DNA of 64,000 nucleotides from an uncultured Bacillota bacterium (GTDB lineage: Bacteria > Bacillota_I > Bacilli_A > RFN20 > CAG-288): NCBI GenBank assembly GCA_949284445.1, contig CASDVP010000008.1:29097-93096 (forward strand). The letters run 5' to 3'. The position numbers and the translations under genes were made by a program. The notes under the pieces were generated by a model that saw only the letters and a list, made by a program, of their open reading frames with translations, did no database searches and had not been told where the DNA came from. Within the stretch, counting starts at the first letter, position 1. Each line of letters starts with the position of its first letter. Positions 9,748 to 18,596 of this stretch are shown piece by piece.

Positions 9748-11958
9748 ATGGAAATCACCAACCACATCGCTACTTTTGCAGAATTAAAAGATGTATATCA
9801 GACATATATCACTGATCCACATGACCAAGCTTTGATTGAAAAAGCTTATAATTTTGCTGAAAAAAAACACGCCGGACAAGTCAGAAAATCAGGCGATCCC
9901 TATATTACCCATTGTTTGGGTGTAGCTTTGATATTGGCAAAAATGCATGTGGGCCCGCAGACGATCATCGCAGGTCTTTTGCATGACACCATCGAAGACA
10001 CTGGCACCACTAAAGAAGAAATAGTTTCTCTCTTTGGCGATGAAGTCGCGCAGTTAGTGGATGGTTTGACTAAAGTGACTCGATTATCCGATTATAAGAA
10101 TGTCGAATTCACTGCTGAAAATCATCGAAAGATATTTGTCGCTATGGCTAAAGACGTTCGTGTGATTATTGTTAAACTTGCCGATCGTCTTCATAATATG
10201 AGAACGTTGCAATTTCAGCCAGTTGAAAAGCAAAAACGAATTTCAAAAGAAACATTGGATGTTTATGCCCCGATCGCTCACCGGTTAGGTTTATATCAAA
10301 TTCAGACAGAATTAGAAGATACTTCTTTATATTATCTTGAGCCCGATAAATATGCTGAAATCGAAAATAAATTGAATACTTTGATCGTTGATGCTAAACA
10401 GGCTTTAGATAAATTGAAAAATGAATTGATCAATATTCTTACACCTACAAAAATTTCATTTGAAATAAAAGATCGTGTTAAATCGATTTATTCAATTTAC
10501 AAAAAAATGTATTTAAAGAATTATTCTTTTGAACAGATTTATGACATCATGGCTCTAAGAATAATCACTGAAACTGAGCAAAATTGTTACGAACTGTTAG
10601 GCTACGTCCACGCAAATTTTAAGCCTGTTCCTGGAAGGTTTAAAGACTATATCGCTATGCCTAAACCCAACATGTACCAATCATTACACACCACTATCGT
10701 CACTGATACTGGGCATTTTTTTGAAATACAAATACGTACTAAAAAGATGGATGAATTAGCTGAATCAGGTGTTGCAGCTCACTGGAGATACAAGGAAGGA
10801 ACTTCTTACGATCCTAAAAAAGAACAGATGGAAATCGAAAACCAATTGCATTGGTTTAAAGATTTTGTATCGATGTCACACGAGGAAGCTAATAGCGAAC
10901 AGAATGCCAAAGACTATGTCGAGACACTCTCTCATGATATCTTTGATGCCAACGTTTATGTCTTCACACCTAAAGGAAATGTCATCTGTCTCACTAATGG
11001 TTCGACTCCGATTGACTTTGCTTACCGAATCCATTCTGATATCGGAGAACATTTAGTAGGTGCTAAAGTTAACAATATCTTGGTTCCTATTTCAACACCT
11101 TTAAAGACTGGTGATATTGTCGAAGTTATCACCAGTAAAAATGGATGCCCGAATTCTCAATGGCTTAATATTGCAAAGACCAATTTTGCTAAAAATAAAA
11201 TTCGTAAATTTTTGGTTAAGCAAAACGCGGATTATGTGCGTGAAGATAATATCAAGAAAGGGCGTCAGGCTTTAATCGATGCTTTGCGAGAGCGTAAATT
11301 ACAGATCGATATAAATAAAGTTGTGACGAAAAAAGTTCTCGACCATTTCCGTGTTCAAAACGCTGATGATTTATTCAACCTCATCGGCAATCGAAATGTT
11401 TTGCCTTTTCAGATCATTGATGTTTCTGAAGCCGTGGAATATTCAGCTAGACCCTCTGCTGAACAAATGGCTGAACAGATCAACAAGAAGAAGATCAAAA
11501 AGAACACCAATGATGCTGTGATTTTGGAAAATGGTGATCCTATTTTGACCAATTTAGCTGCTTGTTGTCTTCCTATACCAGGAGATGAAATAATCGGCTT
11601 TGTCTCGACTGGTCAAGGTGTAAAAGTGCATCGTGCTGATTGCCCAAACATCAAGAAAGCTGATAAAAGTCGCCTGATCATGGTGAAATGGAATTCGAAT
11701 AGCGTTAAACAGCGTTTATATCCTGTTGATCTTGCTGTTCAATGTCATGATCGTGGTGGATTACTGATAGAAATTTTAAATGCGCTTAATGCACAGAATG
11801 CTCAAATTTATAAAGTTAATGCTAAATTACATCCATCAAACAATACGACTACTATCACTATGACAATCTTAGTTAAAGATATCGATACATTGAATCATTA
11901 TATAAATGTCATAAGTTCAGTGAAATCTGTTTATCGCGTCGATAGGACAAATCATTAG
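9748..11958 (+). CDS. relA: Bifunctional (p)ppGpp synthetase/hydrolase (RSH)
   Basis: A 736-residue long RSH protein that makes and degrades (p)ppGpp. The HD hydrolase domain is intact (AGLLHDTIEDT, near residue 76). The synthetase domain has DYIAMPKPNMYQSLHTT. A TGS domain (VYVFTPKGNVICLTNGSTPIDFAY) and a C-terminal ACT domain follow. It is probably the only long RSH in this genome, since HD and synthetase both look functional. It starts three bases after apt and is followed 11 bp later by hisS, so one operon is likely. Confidence 0.95.
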   Translation: MEITNHIATFAELKDVYQTYITDPHDQALIEKAYNFAEKKHAGQVRKSGDPYITHCLGVALILAKMHVGPQTIIAGLLHDTIEDTGTTKEEIVSLFGDEVAQLVDGLTKVTRLSDYKNVEFTAENHRKIFVAMAKDVRVIIVKLADRLHNMRTLQFQPVEKQKRISKETLDVYAPIAHRLGLYQIQTELEDTSLYYLEPDKYAEIENKLNTLIVDAKQALDKLKNELINILTPTKISFEIKDRVKSIYSIYKKMYLKNYSFEQIYDIMALRIITETEQNCYELLGYVHANFKPVPGRFKDYIAMPKPNMYQSLHTTIVTDTGHFFEIQIRTKKMDELAESGVAAHWRYKEGTSYDPKKEQMEIENQLHWFKDFVSMSHEEANSEQNAKDYVETLSHDIFDANVYVFTPKGNVICLTNGSTPIDFAYRIHSDIGEHLVGAKVNNILVPISTPLKTGDIVEVITSKNGCPNSQWLNIAKTNFAKNKIRKFLVKQNADYVREDNIKKGRQALIDALRERKLQIDINKVVTKKVLDHFRVQNADDLFNLIGNRNVLPFQIIDVSEAVEYSARPSAEQMAEQINKKKIKKNTNDAVILENGDPILTNLAACCLPIPGDEIIGFVSTGQGVKVHRADCPNIKKADKSRLIMVKWNSNSVKQRLYPVDLAVQCHDRGGLLIEILNALNAQNAQIYKVNAKLHPSNNTTTITMTILVKDIDTLNHYINVISSVKSVYRVDRTNH

Positions 11959-11969
11959 AGGTAAAAAAT

Positions 11970-13217
11970 ATGGGAAATGAAATCAAACGCCCTAGAGGCA
12001 CATTAGATTATTTCGGTAAAGACGAAGAGCTTAAGAACGCATTGAGAAATATTTTGCTTTCTGAAGCCTCTTTATATGGTGCTGATGAAATGTCTGTTCC
12101 AATGTTTGAGGAAAGTCGTCTCTTCCATAGAACGGCAGGCGAAAGTTCTGATATTGTGACTAAAGAGACTTTTGATTTAGAGAAAAAAGGCGATAAAAAT
12201 TATACTTTAAGACCAGAATTCACCGCATCTATCAATCGAGCCATTTTAGAAAACAAGCTTTATACTTCTCCTGATTTGCCATTGAGAGTTTCGTATTTTG
12301 GTCCAGTATTTCGTTATGACCGTCCACAAGCAGGCAGATTAAGAGAGTTCCATCAATTCGGTATTGAATTTGTGGATAATGTTATCGATATCGCTTCTAC
12401 TTTAGACGCCTTATTATTGTCTTTGAGAGCTTGTCAAAAGGCTTTAGGAAAAGATATCTTGATAAAATTAAACTTCTTAGGTTCCTTTGCATCACGCGAA
12501 AATTATAAAAAAGCTCTTTATGAATACTTTAAACCAAAAATTGATTCGATGTGCGATGATTGTAAACGCCGTTTAGAACTCAACCCCTTAAGAATTTTAG
12601 ATTGTAAGGTTGAAGCAGACCAAGAAATATGTAAAAATGCCCCAAAAATCGTCGACTACTTAACACAAGAAGATAAAACTGAGTTTGATAAGATTATCGC
12701 GGTTTTAGACGAGATTGGAACCTCTTATCAAATCGATGACGGTTTAGTCCGTGGCCTTGATTATTATACTGGCTTAGTCTGGGAGTTATATGATGAAAGT
12801 AACACCTCGATCGGTGCTATCGGTGGAGGAGGTAAATATTCTAATCTGATGAAGCAGATCGGTGGACCTGACTTTGAAGGAATCGGTTTTTCATTAGGTG
12901 TTGAACGCTTGATGCTTTGTTTATCTGAAGGGCAGAAACAGAAGCTTTTAAAAACCAAAGTTACTGATGTCTTTATCATCGATATGATCAAAGATGGAAA
13001 GATACTTAGAATCGCTGAAAAACTGCGCTCTTCAGGTCTTAAAGTCACATTAGCATCTTATTCTAAAGGTCTAGGAGGTGCGTTTAAAATGGCTGATAGG
13101 TTATTCGCTAAATATGTCATTTTAAACGACCAGGATGGCTTGAAACTCAAGAATATGCAGACGCGTGAACAGATCGATATGAACGAAGAAGAAATATTTA
13201 ATTTATTAAAGAGGTAA
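11970..13217 (+). CDS. hisS: Histidyl-tRNA synthetase
   Basis: A 415-residue class II synthetase charging tRNA-His. Motif 2 is YFGPVFRYDRPQAGRLREFHQ, the histidine-specific motif RGLDYYTGLVWE is present, and motif 3 includes GIGFSLGVERLML. The Shine-Dalgarno GAGG lies at 11959-11962. It is followed 5 bp after its stop by aspS; the hisS-aspS pair is conserved across Bacillota. No T-box leader is visible in the short spacer behind rsh. The cognate tRNA-His gene lies in this window at 56388. Confidence 0.96.
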   Translation: MGNEIKRPRGTLDYFGKDEELKNALRNILLSEASLYGADEMSVPMFEESRLFHRTAGESSDIVTKETFDLEKKGDKNYTLRPEFTASINRAILENKLYTSPDLPLRVSYFGPVFRYDRPQAGRLREFHQFGIEFVDNVIDIASTLDALLLSLRACQKALGKDILIKLNFLGSFASRENYKKALYEYFKPKIDSMCDDCKRRLELNPLRILDCKVEADQEICKNAPKIVDYLTQEDKTEFDKIIAVLDEIGTSYQIDDGLVRGLDYYTGLVWELYDESNTSIGAIGGGGKYSNLMKQIGGPDFEGIGFSLGVERLMLCLSEGQKQKLLKTKVTDVFIIDMIKDGKILRIAEKLRSSGLKVTLASYSKGLGGAFKMADRLFAKYVILNDQDGLKLKNMQTREQIDMNEEEIFNLLKR

Positions 13218-13222
13218 TAGTT

Positions 13223-14965
13223 ATGTTAAGAACACATAATTGCGGAGAACTTAAAGCTGAAAATATTGGACAAGAAGTCTGTCTTTGCGGATGGGTTGAC
13301 ACTATCAGAAATTTGGGCAGTTTGGTCTTTGTGGATCTAAGAGATAAGTATGGCATCACACAATTGAATATCAATCCCAAAACGTTTGAAGATTCGGCTA
13401 TCAAAAACGAGTATTGTATTCAAGTTAAGGGGATTGTCACAAAAAGACAAGAGGTGAATCCCCATCTTCCGACTGGTGAAATTGAAATCGATGTCAAAGA
13501 GATTAAAGTGTTTTCTAAATCTAAATTGACACCTTTTGAGATCAAAGACGACACCAACGCCTTAGAAGATACTCGTATGGAATATCGATATTTGGATTTA
13601 AGACGTCCGATCATGCAAAAATATATGAAGATTCGTTCGGATTTAAGCCGCTTTGCTCGTGAATATTTATATCAAAATGACTTTCAAGAGATCGATACTC
13701 CTACTCTGATCAAGTCTACTCCCGAGGGTGCTAGAGATTTCTTAGTACCTAGCCGTATATATAAAGGATGCTTTTATGCTTTGCCACAATCTCCACAACT
13801 TTATAAGCAGCTATTGATGATCGCGGGTACTGATCGTTATTTCCAACTTGCTCATTGCTATCGTGACGAAGATCAAAGAGCGGATAGACAACCTGAATTC
13901 ATGCAGATCGATTGTGAAATGTCATTTGTAGATAGAGAAGATGTTTTATCTATCATTGAAGGTTTATTGAAGTATGTTTTTAAGAAAACCATAAATATTG
14001 ACTTACCTGATTTTGTCAGAATGGACTACAATTATGCAATCGATAAATACGGCAGTGATAAACCTGATATGCGTTTTGAAATGCTCTTAAATGATGTTAC
14101 GGCATGTTTAGATAACTGTGGTTTTAAAGCTTATGAAGGTAAACACATCCTCGCCTTAAAAGTTGAGAATTATGCTGATAAAGTCTCACGTAAACATCAA
14201 GATGCTGATAATTTATTAGCAAAGAAATATCGTGTCTTTGGTGTTTCACATCTCAAATTTGAAAACGGTCAATTCGCTGCATCAATCGTTAAGAATATCA
14301 ATCCAGAAAATTTGGAAAAATTAAGAAGAGAGTTAGATGTAAAAGATAATGATTTGGTGATCATCTGTGCTGATGCAGATGCAACAAAAGCTAAAAATGC
14401 TCTTGGTGCCTTAAGACTTGCTTATGGTAAAGAACTCGGTTTGATTGATAAATCTGTTTATAAGCCATTATTCTTGATCAATTGGCCGATGTTTGAAAAG
14501 AATTCCGACGGAAATTATGAATGTTTATCTAACCCATTTACTCGACCGGTCGATGAAGATTTACCTTATCTCGATTCCGATCCTTCAAAAGTGAGATCTA
14601 CTTCCTATGACACTATTATAAATGGGGTTGAACTTTCTTCTGGTGCCTTGCGCATCCATGATTCTGATGTTCAAAAGAAAGTTTTTGAAATCATCGGTCT
14701 GTCTGATGAAGATATTGAAACAAGATTTGGTTTCTTAGTAAAAGCATTGCAATACGGTGTTCCACCAGAAGGCGGCTTTGGTATCGGTGTTGAACGTTTA
14801 GCTATGGAACTTGCTAAAACTGATAATGTCAGAGATGTTGTCGCATTCCCTAAGAATCTTAAAGGTTTTGAACCTCTCTCTTCTTGCCCATCTAAAGTAC
14901 CTGATGAAGATATCGATATTTTAGGATTAAAAATAGTTGAGGAGGATCACGATGGACAGCCTTAA
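13223..14965 (+). CDS. aspS: Aspartyl-tRNA synthetase
   Basis: A 580-residue bacterial-type AspRS. The N-terminal OB anticodon-binding domain (VCLCGWVDTIRNLGSLVFVDLRD) is followed by the catalytic core with motif 2 (YRDEDQRADRQPEFMQID), an inserted GAD domain, and motif 3 (GGFGIGVERLAMEL). Whether it charges only tRNA-Asp or also tRNA-Asn cannot be told from sequence by eye. It has a clear AGAGG upstream. Its last codons contain the Shine-Dalgarno and start of the helicase gene, with a 14 bp overlap. Confidence 0.96.
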   Translation: MLRTHNCGELKAENIGQEVCLCGWVDTIRNLGSLVFVDLRDKYGITQLNINPKTFEDSAIKNEYCIQVKGIVTKRQEVNPHLPTGEIEIDVKEIKVFSKSKLTPFEIKDDTNALEDTRMEYRYLDLRRPIMQKYMKIRSDLSRFAREYLYQNDFQEIDTPTLIKSTPEGARDFLVPSRIYKGCFYALPQSPQLYKQLLMIAGTDRYFQLAHCYRDEDQRADRQPEFMQIDCEMSFVDREDVLSIIEGLLKYVFKKTINIDLPDFVRMDYNYAIDKYGSDKPDMRFEMLLNDVTACLDNCGFKAYEGKHILALKVENYADKVSRKHQDADNLLAKKYRVFGVSHLKFENGQFAASIVKNINPENLEKLRRELDVKDNDLVIICADADATKAKNALGALRLAYGKELGLIDKSVYKPLFLINWPMFEKNSDGNYECLSNPFTRPVDEDLPYLDSDPSKVRSTSYDTIINGVELSSGALRIHDSDVQKKVFEIIGLSDEDIETRFGFLVKALQYGVPPEGGFGIGVERLAMELAKTDNVRDVVAFPKNLKGFEPLSSCPSKVPDEDIDILGLKIVEEDHDGQP

Positions 14966-16301
14966 ATTCTCAAGTTTTAATTTAAATAAAGAGGTTATAT
15001 CTTCTTTAACACAATGCGGTTTCACCACTGCTAGTCAAATTCAATCTAAGTGTTTGCCTCCTTTATTAAAAGGAGAAAATATCTTAGGATTAGCTCCTAC
15101 AGGCACTGGAAAGACTTTAGCTTATTTGGTTCCAATAATTAATAATTTAGAACCCGATAAACATCTTCAAGCGATTATCATTGTTCCTACAATCGCTTTG
15201 ATGGATCAGATCAGAGAAGTTGCGAATGATTTACTATCGAATTTATCTTTTCCTACTAACACTCTTAAAGTGATCAAAAATAAGAAGGATTATAATCGGT
15301 CTGATCCTTCTATCATCATCACCACTCTGTCGCAATTAAAAGAGGTTTATTCCCATTATGCAGTCAACAATTTAAAATATTTGATCATCGATGAAGGCGA
15401 TATGATCACCTTTGATGGCTTCAACCAAGAGCTTTCAATTTTAAAAAATCCGATCAATAAAGGCATAGTATCTTTTTTCTCGGCTTCGCTAAATATACAA
15501 GATATCACAAAAATTAAAAGGTTTTTCAAAATTAAGAATGTTGTTGATGTCCGTTCTTCGTTGATAACTGCTGAAAATGTCAAACATCATTTCGTCAATA
15601 TTCGAAGCGTTGATAAGTTCCAAGCCTTAAAAATAATGTTAAAAGAATTAAATCCTTATAAAGCTATCATTTTTTGTTCGTCTAAAAAAGAGCTTTATAG
15701 TCTCGATTCCAAATTAAAAAAAGATGGCATCGATCATTTATTGATCAGTGGTGACTTGGATAAAAGAGAGATCAAGCAAGCGTTAAAAAACTTTGCTGAT
15801 CCTAAAAGCCATCTTTTAATCGGCTCTGACTATGCTTCACGCGGCTTAGATATTCCAGATGTCGATTGTGTTATCTCTTATGATTTACCTTCTAAAACTG
15901 AATATTATTTCCACAGAGCGGGACGTTCAGGAAGATTTAACAGAGAGGGTGATTCCTATATTATTTATTCTGAAGATGATAATATATCAGTTGAGAATAT
16001 AAAGACGTTATTAAGACGTGGTGTAAATGGCGACTTAATAATATTATCTAAAAATGGTTTAAAAACATCCAATGGTCCATACGTGTTTAAGAACCTTGGT
16101 AAAAAAGACCAATCCAATGAAAAATTACAAAAGCAGATCCGCCATGCGGTGATGAAAACTAAATCCGATAAAGTTAAACCAGGTTATAAAAAGAAAGTAA
16201 AAAAAGCTGTAGAGAAAGTCAAACTTAAGCATCGCATGAAAATAGTGAGAACTAATATCGCTAAATCCGGTGGAAATGCTCAAGATTATCACGAAGATTA
16301 A
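14952..16301 (+). CDS. DEAD-box-like ATP-dependent RNA helicase (DEGD variant)
   Basis: A 449-residue superfamily 2 helicase. ATG 14952 is chosen because GAGGAGG at 14939-14945 lies just before it. Motif I is APTGTGKT, motif Ib region VPTIALMDQ, motif V SDYASRGLDIPDVD and motif VI HRAGRSGR. Motif II reads DEGD instead of DEAD, and motif III reads SAS instead of SAT. The C-terminal ~60 residues are Lys/Arg-rich, typical of ribosome-associated helicases such as CshB. A role in RNA folding or ribosome assembly is likely. It overlaps aspS by 14 bp and ispG by 4 bp tail-to-tail. Confidence 0.9.
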   Translation: MDSLKFSSFNLNKEVISSLTQCGFTTASQIQSKCLPPLLKGENILGLAPTGTGKTLAYLVPIINNLEPDKHLQAIIIVPTIALMDQIREVANDLLSNLSFPTNTLKVIKNKKDYNRSDPSIIITTLSQLKEVYSHYAVNNLKYLIIDEGDMITFDGFNQELSILKNPINKGIVSFFSASLNIQDITKIKRFFKIKNVVDVRSSLITAENVKHHFVNIRSVDKFQALKIMLKELNPYKAIIFCSSKKELYSLDSKLKKDGIDHLLISGDLDKREIKQALKNFADPKSHLLIGSDYASRGLDIPDVDCVISYDLPSKTEYYFHRAGRSGRFNREGDSYIIYSEDDNISVENIKTLLRRGVNGDLIILSKNGLKTSNGPYVFKNLGKKDQSNEKLQKQIRHAVMKTKSDKVKPGYKKKVKKAVEKVKLKHRMKIVRTNIAKSGGNAQDYHED

Positions 16302-17338
16302 AAGTTTTTGATGAGAGTGAAAAGTTTAGCTTTGGCTTCTTCTTCAGGATATGTGCCTATCGGTTTGCCTTTAGAAAAAACTAAAAGTTTGTTTTTAACA
16401 CCTGTACCAGCTATGCCATAATTTGCATCTTTTGCTTCACCCATTCCATTTACTGGGCAACCCATGACAGCCACTTTGATCGGCTTGAACACAGTATCTA
16501 AAAAACTCTCAACTTCTCGAGCCAAACCTTTTAAATCATAAGTTGTTCTTCCACAAGTTGGGCAGACTATCAGTGATGGTATATCATTGCGACGATGGGA
16601 TACGCTTAACAAAGTTTTACACGCGCGAATCTCTTCAATGCGATCATCAGCTAAGGATACTCTTAAGGTATCACCGATACCATTCTTTAAAAGGTTGATG
16701 ATGCTAGCAGTCGTTTTGACAGCACCTTGAATTCCAAAACCAGCTTCAGTTAATCCTAAATGTAAAGGATATGGGTAGATTTGATAGGCATGCATATATA
16801 ATTGCTCCAAAAGATCAGGATCGCTTGTTTTAAGTGATAAAACCAATTTTTGGAATCCTTCTTGCTCAAATATTGCTAATGTCTCATCCATCGCTAAAAA
16901 GAAATCATCAACTGGTGATTTAGTTTTACCACGATATCTGTTTAAAGAACCAGAATTAACTCCGATTCTGATGGCGATATCATGCTCTTTTGCGGATTGA
17001 ATTATCTTTCTTAAGGAAGATTCATTAATATTTCCAGGGTTGATTCTGATCTTATCTACATGAGCGATTTCTATCGCTTTTAAAGCTAGATTACCATCAA
17101 AATGAATATCAGCTATGAGCGGTATATTTGTATTTTGCTTAATGATTTTTAATGAATCTATATCTTGATCATCTAAAACTGAAAATCTCATCATATCTAA
17201 ACCGCTCTTTTGCAGGTTATTCGTCAGATTGATGAGATAGGCAGTTTTGGAAGTTTTTTTATCTCCCATCGTTTGGATGAGAACATTTCTTCCAACACCG
17301 ATAGTTTTATTTCCTATATTAAATGTGAATTTGTTCAT
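16298..17338 (-). CDS. ispG: 4-hydroxy-3-methylbut-2-en-1-yl diphosphate synthase (IspG)
   Basis: A 346-residue IspG/GcpE, the penultimate MEP-pathway enzyme. The TIM-barrel half starts with GVGRNVLIQTMGDKKT and contains PLIADIHFDGNLAL and KIRINPGN. The C-terminal half has the [4Fe-4S] cysteines CPTCGRT and VMGCPVNGMGEA. It usually partners with flavodoxin or ferredoxin. It is a single minus-strand gene ending 4 bp inside the helicase stop region. A TATAAT six bases before the ATG, with no ribosome-binding site, suggests a leaderless transcript. Confidence 0.95.
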   Translation of the reverse strand: MNKFTFNIGNKTIGVGRNVLIQTMGDKKTSKTAYLINLTNNLQKSGLDMMRFSVLDDQDIDSLKIIKQNTNIPLIADIHFDGNLALKAIEIAHVDKIRINPGNINESSLRKIIQSAKEHDIAIRIGVNSGSLNRYRGKTKSPVDDFFLAMDETLAIFEQEGFQKLVLSLKTSDPDLLEQLYMHAYQIYPYPLHLGLTEAGFGIQGAVKTTASIINLLKNGIGDTLRVSLADDRIEEIRACKTLLSVSHRRNDIPSLIVCPTCGRTTYDLKGLAREVESFLDTVFKPIKVAVMGCPVNGMGEAKDANYGIAGTGVKNKLLVFSKGKPIGTYPEEEAKAKLFTLIKNF

Positions 17339-17344
17339 AATTTA

Positions 17345-17350
17345 ATTATA
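17345..17350 (-). promoter_or_regulatory. -10 element of ispG, implying a leaderless mRNA
   Basis: On the minus strand a perfect TATAAT ends six bases before the ispG ATG, so transcription would begin at or within one base of the start codon. No Shine-Dalgarno lies between. The -35 region is poor (TTTATT-like). Confidence 0.45.
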
Positions 17351-17450
17351 TTAAGTTGAAAAACTAAAATAAATATTACAAAATAGCTAATATGTTAAAC
17401 CTTAATGTATCTATACTTTTTTATTTTTTATGTAATATTTACAAATTAGC

Positions 17451-17479
17451 TTGCTAATATACTTGTCAGATTTTATAAT
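17451..17479 (+). promoter_or_regulatory. Sigma-A promoter for rpmG-efp-yneF
   Basis: TTGCTA (17451-17456) and TATAAT (17474-17479) are separated by 17 bp, giving a good housekeeping promoter 29 bp before the rpmG start. The Shine-Dalgarno GGAGG lies at 17496-17500. Confidence 0.7.
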
Positions 17480-17507
17480 CTAATAGTTAAATATCGGAGG
17501 TATAAAA

Positions 17508-17666
17508 ATGGCTGAAAAGAGAGTTGACATCATCTTACGCTGTTCAGTTTGCAAACACGAAAACTACATCACAACCAAAAATAAGAAATTACATCCAGAT
17601 CGTTTTGCTGCTAACAAGTTCTGTCCGAACTGTGGAAAAGTGACTCGTCACGAAGAAAAGAAGTAA
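17508..17666 (+). CDS. rpmG: Ribosomal protein L33
   Basis: A 52-residue protein, MAEKRVDIILRCSVCKHENY..., matching bacterial L33. It is the zinc-binding form: CxxC pairs occur at C12/C15 and C39/C42 (CPNCGK). L33 sits at the large-subunit E-site region. The gene has its own TTGCTA-N17-TATAAT promoter and a GGAGG seven bases before the ATG. It is followed 16 bp later by efp, with a G-rich ribosome-binding site (GGGGG) between them, so both translation genes are probably co-transcribed. Confidence 0.95.
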   Translation: MAEKRVDIILRCSVCKHENYITTKNKKLHPDRFAANKFCPNCGKVTRHEEKK

Positions 17667-17682
17667 TAGGGGGGAAAGTTAA

Positions 17683-18261
17683 ATGGCTGATATTATTGAT
17701 GCTGGCGAATTAGGTCCGGGTAAAGTCTTTATCTACGATAACGCCTTATTATCAGTTATCGACATCCAACACAACAAAACTGCTATGGCTAAGATGAAGC
17801 ACAAGATCAAGTGCAAAAATCTTCGCACTGGCGCTATTTCTGAAATGATGTTATTCAGCGGAACTAAAGTTGAATTAGCTTATCTTGATAAGAAAGAAAT
17901 GCAGTTCTTATACGCTGATGAAGGCAATAGCGGTTTTGCTTATTTCATGGATAATGAGACTTATGATCAAATTCAATTACCCAAAGAAAGAATCAAATGG
18001 GAATTACAATTTTTAGCTCCTGAATCCAACGTTTTGATCACTTATTTTGGAAATGAAATTCTCGGTATTCAACTTCCTCCAAAAGTCACATTAAAGATTG
18101 TTGATACTGATGATAATGCCGTCGCTGGTGATACTGTTAACAAAGCTACTAAAGATGCTGTGTTAGAGACTGGTTTAAAGATCAAAGTCCCAATGTTTGT
18201 CAAGAATGGCACTTCCGTCATCGTTAGAACTGATACTGGCGATTACGATTCACGCGCGTAA
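17683..18261 (+). CDS. efp: Elongation factor P with atypical tip loop
   Basis: A 192-residue EF-P with the three beta domains recognisable: KNLRTGAISE in domain I, QFLYADEG and FMDNETYDQI in domain II, and IVDTDDNAVAGDTV through TGDYDSRA in domain III. EF-P rescues ribosomes stalled on polyproline. The domain I loop that normally reads KPGKGAAFVR carries instead HNKTAMAKMKHK, so the PGKG motif is missing and the usual tip Lys/Arg position aligns with Met35. Known lysine modification routes would not fit directly. The Lys at 32, 37 or 39 might take over. It sits between rpmG and yneF. Confidence 0.9.
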   Translation: MADIIDAGELGPGKVFIYDNALLSVIDIQHNKTAMAKMKHKIKCKNLRTGAISEMMLFSGTKVELAYLDKKEMQFLYADEGNSGFAYFMDNETYDQIQLPKERIKWELQFLAPESNVLITYFGNEILGIQLPPKVTLKIVDTDDNAVAGDTVNKATKDAVLETGLKIKVPMFVKNGTSVIVRTDTGDYDSRA

Positions 18262-18275
18262 TAATTGGTGAAGAT

Positions 18276-18515
18276 ATGTCTATTCCAGTTTGGGGATTTG
18301 TATTAGCTCTGATAGGTGCATTACTAGTCGGGCTGATCATCGGTTTTTTTGGCTCAAGAAAATTATTCAAAACAGAATTAGAGAAAAATCCACCTTTCAA
18401 TGAAGCTATGATTAAAGCTATGTATAAATCGATGGGTGTGACACCTTCTCAAGCTCGCGTCAATCAGACGATGCGCGCTATAAAAGAAGCTCAAAAAAAT
18501 CCTAATAAAAAATAA
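18276..18515 (+). CDS. YneF family (UPF0154) small membrane protein
   Basis: A 79-residue protein with one N-terminal transmembrane helix (about residues 5-25, VWGFVLALIGALLVGLIIGF) followed by the conserved UPF0154 block NPPFNEAMIKAMYKSMGVTP. The function of YneF is unknown, but it is widespread in Bacillota and Mollicutes. It lies 14 bp after efp with GGTGAAG as a weak ribosome-binding site, and a strong terminator follows, so it closes the rpmG operon. Confidence 0.9.
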   Translation: MSIPVWGFVLALIGALLVGLIIGFFGSRKLFKTELEKNPPFNEAMIKAMYKSMGVTPSQARVNQTMRAIKEAQKNPNKK

Positions 18516-18520
18516 AATAA

Positions 18521-18558
18521 AACGGCTACTTCCGAGATTATCGGAGATAGTCGTTTTT
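18521..18558 (+). terminator. Rho-independent terminator after yneF
   Basis: Arms ACGGCTA (18522-18528) and TAGTCGT (18548-18554) continue inward as TCCGA/TCGGA, and a run of T follows. It ends the rpmG-efp-yneF unit. Confidence 0.9.
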
Positions 18559-18596
18559 TAAATTTTATCCATCAAACTGAATTAAAAAATAAGTTA

